Below are positions 63,422 to 64,000 of a stretch of 64,000 nucleotides of DNA, in pieces. This DNA is from Novosphingobium sp. TH158 (GTDB taxonomy: Bacteria > Pseudomonadota > Alphaproteobacteria > Sphingomonadales > Sphingomonadaceae): contig NZ_PKRT01000001.1 in assembly GCF_002855555.1 (NCBI RefSeq), positions 2,012,001 to 2,076,000 on the forward strand. The letters are read 5' to 3'. The position numbers and the translations under genes were made by a program. The notes under the pieces are model-generated. The model was not told the DNA's origin. It was given only the letters and a program-made list of their open reading frames with translations, and ran no database searches. Position 1 is the stretch's first letter. Every line of letters begins with the position of its first letter.

Positions 63422-64000
63422 CCCGGCCTTTCATCCTTGGCCTCACCGGCTCCATCGGCATGGGCAAGTCAGCCGTTGCAGCCATGTTCCAGGGGCTTGG
63501 CGTGCCGGTTTTCGATGCTGACAAGGCGGTGCACGAACTGCAGGGTCCGGGCGGCGCGCTGCTCGGCCCGATCGAGGAGGCGTTTCCCGGCACCACGGGG
63601 CCGCAAGGCGTCGATCGCCAGAAGCTGGGCGCGGCGGTTTTCGGCAACGATGCGGAATTGCGGCGACTGGAAAAGATCGTCCACCCCGCTGTTGCGGCCA
63701 TGCGGGCGCAGTTCCTGAAGGACATGGCCCACGAACCGTTGGTCGTGTTCGACATACCCCTGCTGTTCGAAAAAGGCGGCAATGCCGGAGTCGATGCCGT
63801 TCTGGTCGTCTCCGCCGGTCCCGAGGCGCAGCGTGCGCGGGTGCTTGCCCGGCCCGGAATGACCGAGGAAAAGTTCGAAAAAATCCTCGGCCTTCAGGTG
63901 CCCGACGCAGAAAAGCGCCAGCGCGCCGACTTCGTTATCGATACCGGAGTGTCACTCGCCGAGACGCGCCACGCGGTGCAGCGGCTGGTCCATTCAATTC
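63418..64000 (+). CDS. coaE: Dephospho-CoA kinase (partial, C-terminus beyond window)
   Basis: Last step of coenzyme A synthesis, ATP-dependent phosphorylation of the ribose 3'-hydroxyl. The visible 194 residues start [19 protein letters not shown] (P-loop GSIGMGKS), then [25 protein letters not shown] and [12 protein letters not shown], with the CoaE pattern throughout. The frame runs off the right edge. It is coupled to aroE by ATGA. In alphaproteobacteria dnaQ often follows, outside this window. Confidence 0.95.
   Translation, partial: MTRPFILGLTGSIGMGKSAVAAMFQGLGVPVFDADKAVHELQGPGGALLGPIEEAFPGTTGPQGVDRQKLGAAVFGNDAELRRLEKIVHPAVAAMRAQFLKDMAHEPLVVFDIPLLFEKGGNAGVDAVLVVSAGPEAQRARVLARPGMTEEKFEKILGLQVPDAEKRQRADFVIDTGVSLAETRHAVQRLVHSI

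Overview
The window is GC-rich, densely coded chromosomal DNA from an alphaproteobacterium. Best inference is the order Sphingomonadales (Novosphingobium/Erythrobacter-like). The basis is gene content and order: parB-parA-rsmG-mnmG-mnmE, then rho-hemJ-hemE, then ppsR-maf-aroE-coaE; a CdnL/CarD-fdxA-S4-SUV3-like helicase string; DUF1013, DUF1192 and DUF6489 genes. I see no tRNA, rRNA, CRISPR array, insertion sequence or prophage.

Region 1 (1-16220) is a surface polysaccharide locus. It encodes dTDP-L-rhamnose synthesis (rmlC-B-D-A) in one operon with two GT4 glycosyltransferases, a WlbA/WbpB-type dehydrogenase cut by the left edge, a UDP-xylose synthase, a UDP-HexNAc dehydrogenase, a UDP-glucuronate 4-epimerase, the WecB/WecC pair for UDP-ManNAcA, an AsnB-type amidotransferase that may amidate a uronic acid, and an initiating sugar-phosphate transferase. 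Flippase, polymerase and export genes are not here and may lie to the left. The locus carries a 45-nt-arm inverted repeat and a near-match parS.

Region 2 (16279-31581) holds envelope and housekeeping genes: coq7, dsbB, ctpA, an EnvC-like degenerate LytM protein, rlmH-rsfS-nadD-proA coupled by overlapping stops and starts, an M23 peptidase overlapping a bactofilin, an acyl-CoA ligase, a DUF1013 (TrcR-like) regulator, a quinone oxidoreductase, and clpA.

Region 3 (31656-49152) includes a truncated globin, a five-gene overlapping string hemB-GNAT-MFS/spermidine synthase-gamma carbonic anhydrase-DUF167, a second M23 peptidase, the helicase-S4-ferredoxin-CarD block, a GIN-domain lipoprotein, a Sua5-type threonylcarbamoyl-AMP synthase, an acyl-CoA dehydrogenase coupled to a DUF815 ATPase, and a membrane-anchored sorbosone-dehydrogenase-like protein.

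Region 4 (49350-64000) is the replication-origin neighbourhood. The chromosome partition genes and three parS sites lie within 10 kb of the hemE-ppsR gap. That gap (60853-61173) has DnaA-box-like sites, an AT-rich tract and four GANTC sites, and it is the position of the origin in Caulobacter and Rickettsia. I predict it is oriC. This is the most important single call in the window. I found no clear candidate for an entirely new multi-gene system; the less usual items are regulatory or architectural and are listed as findings.
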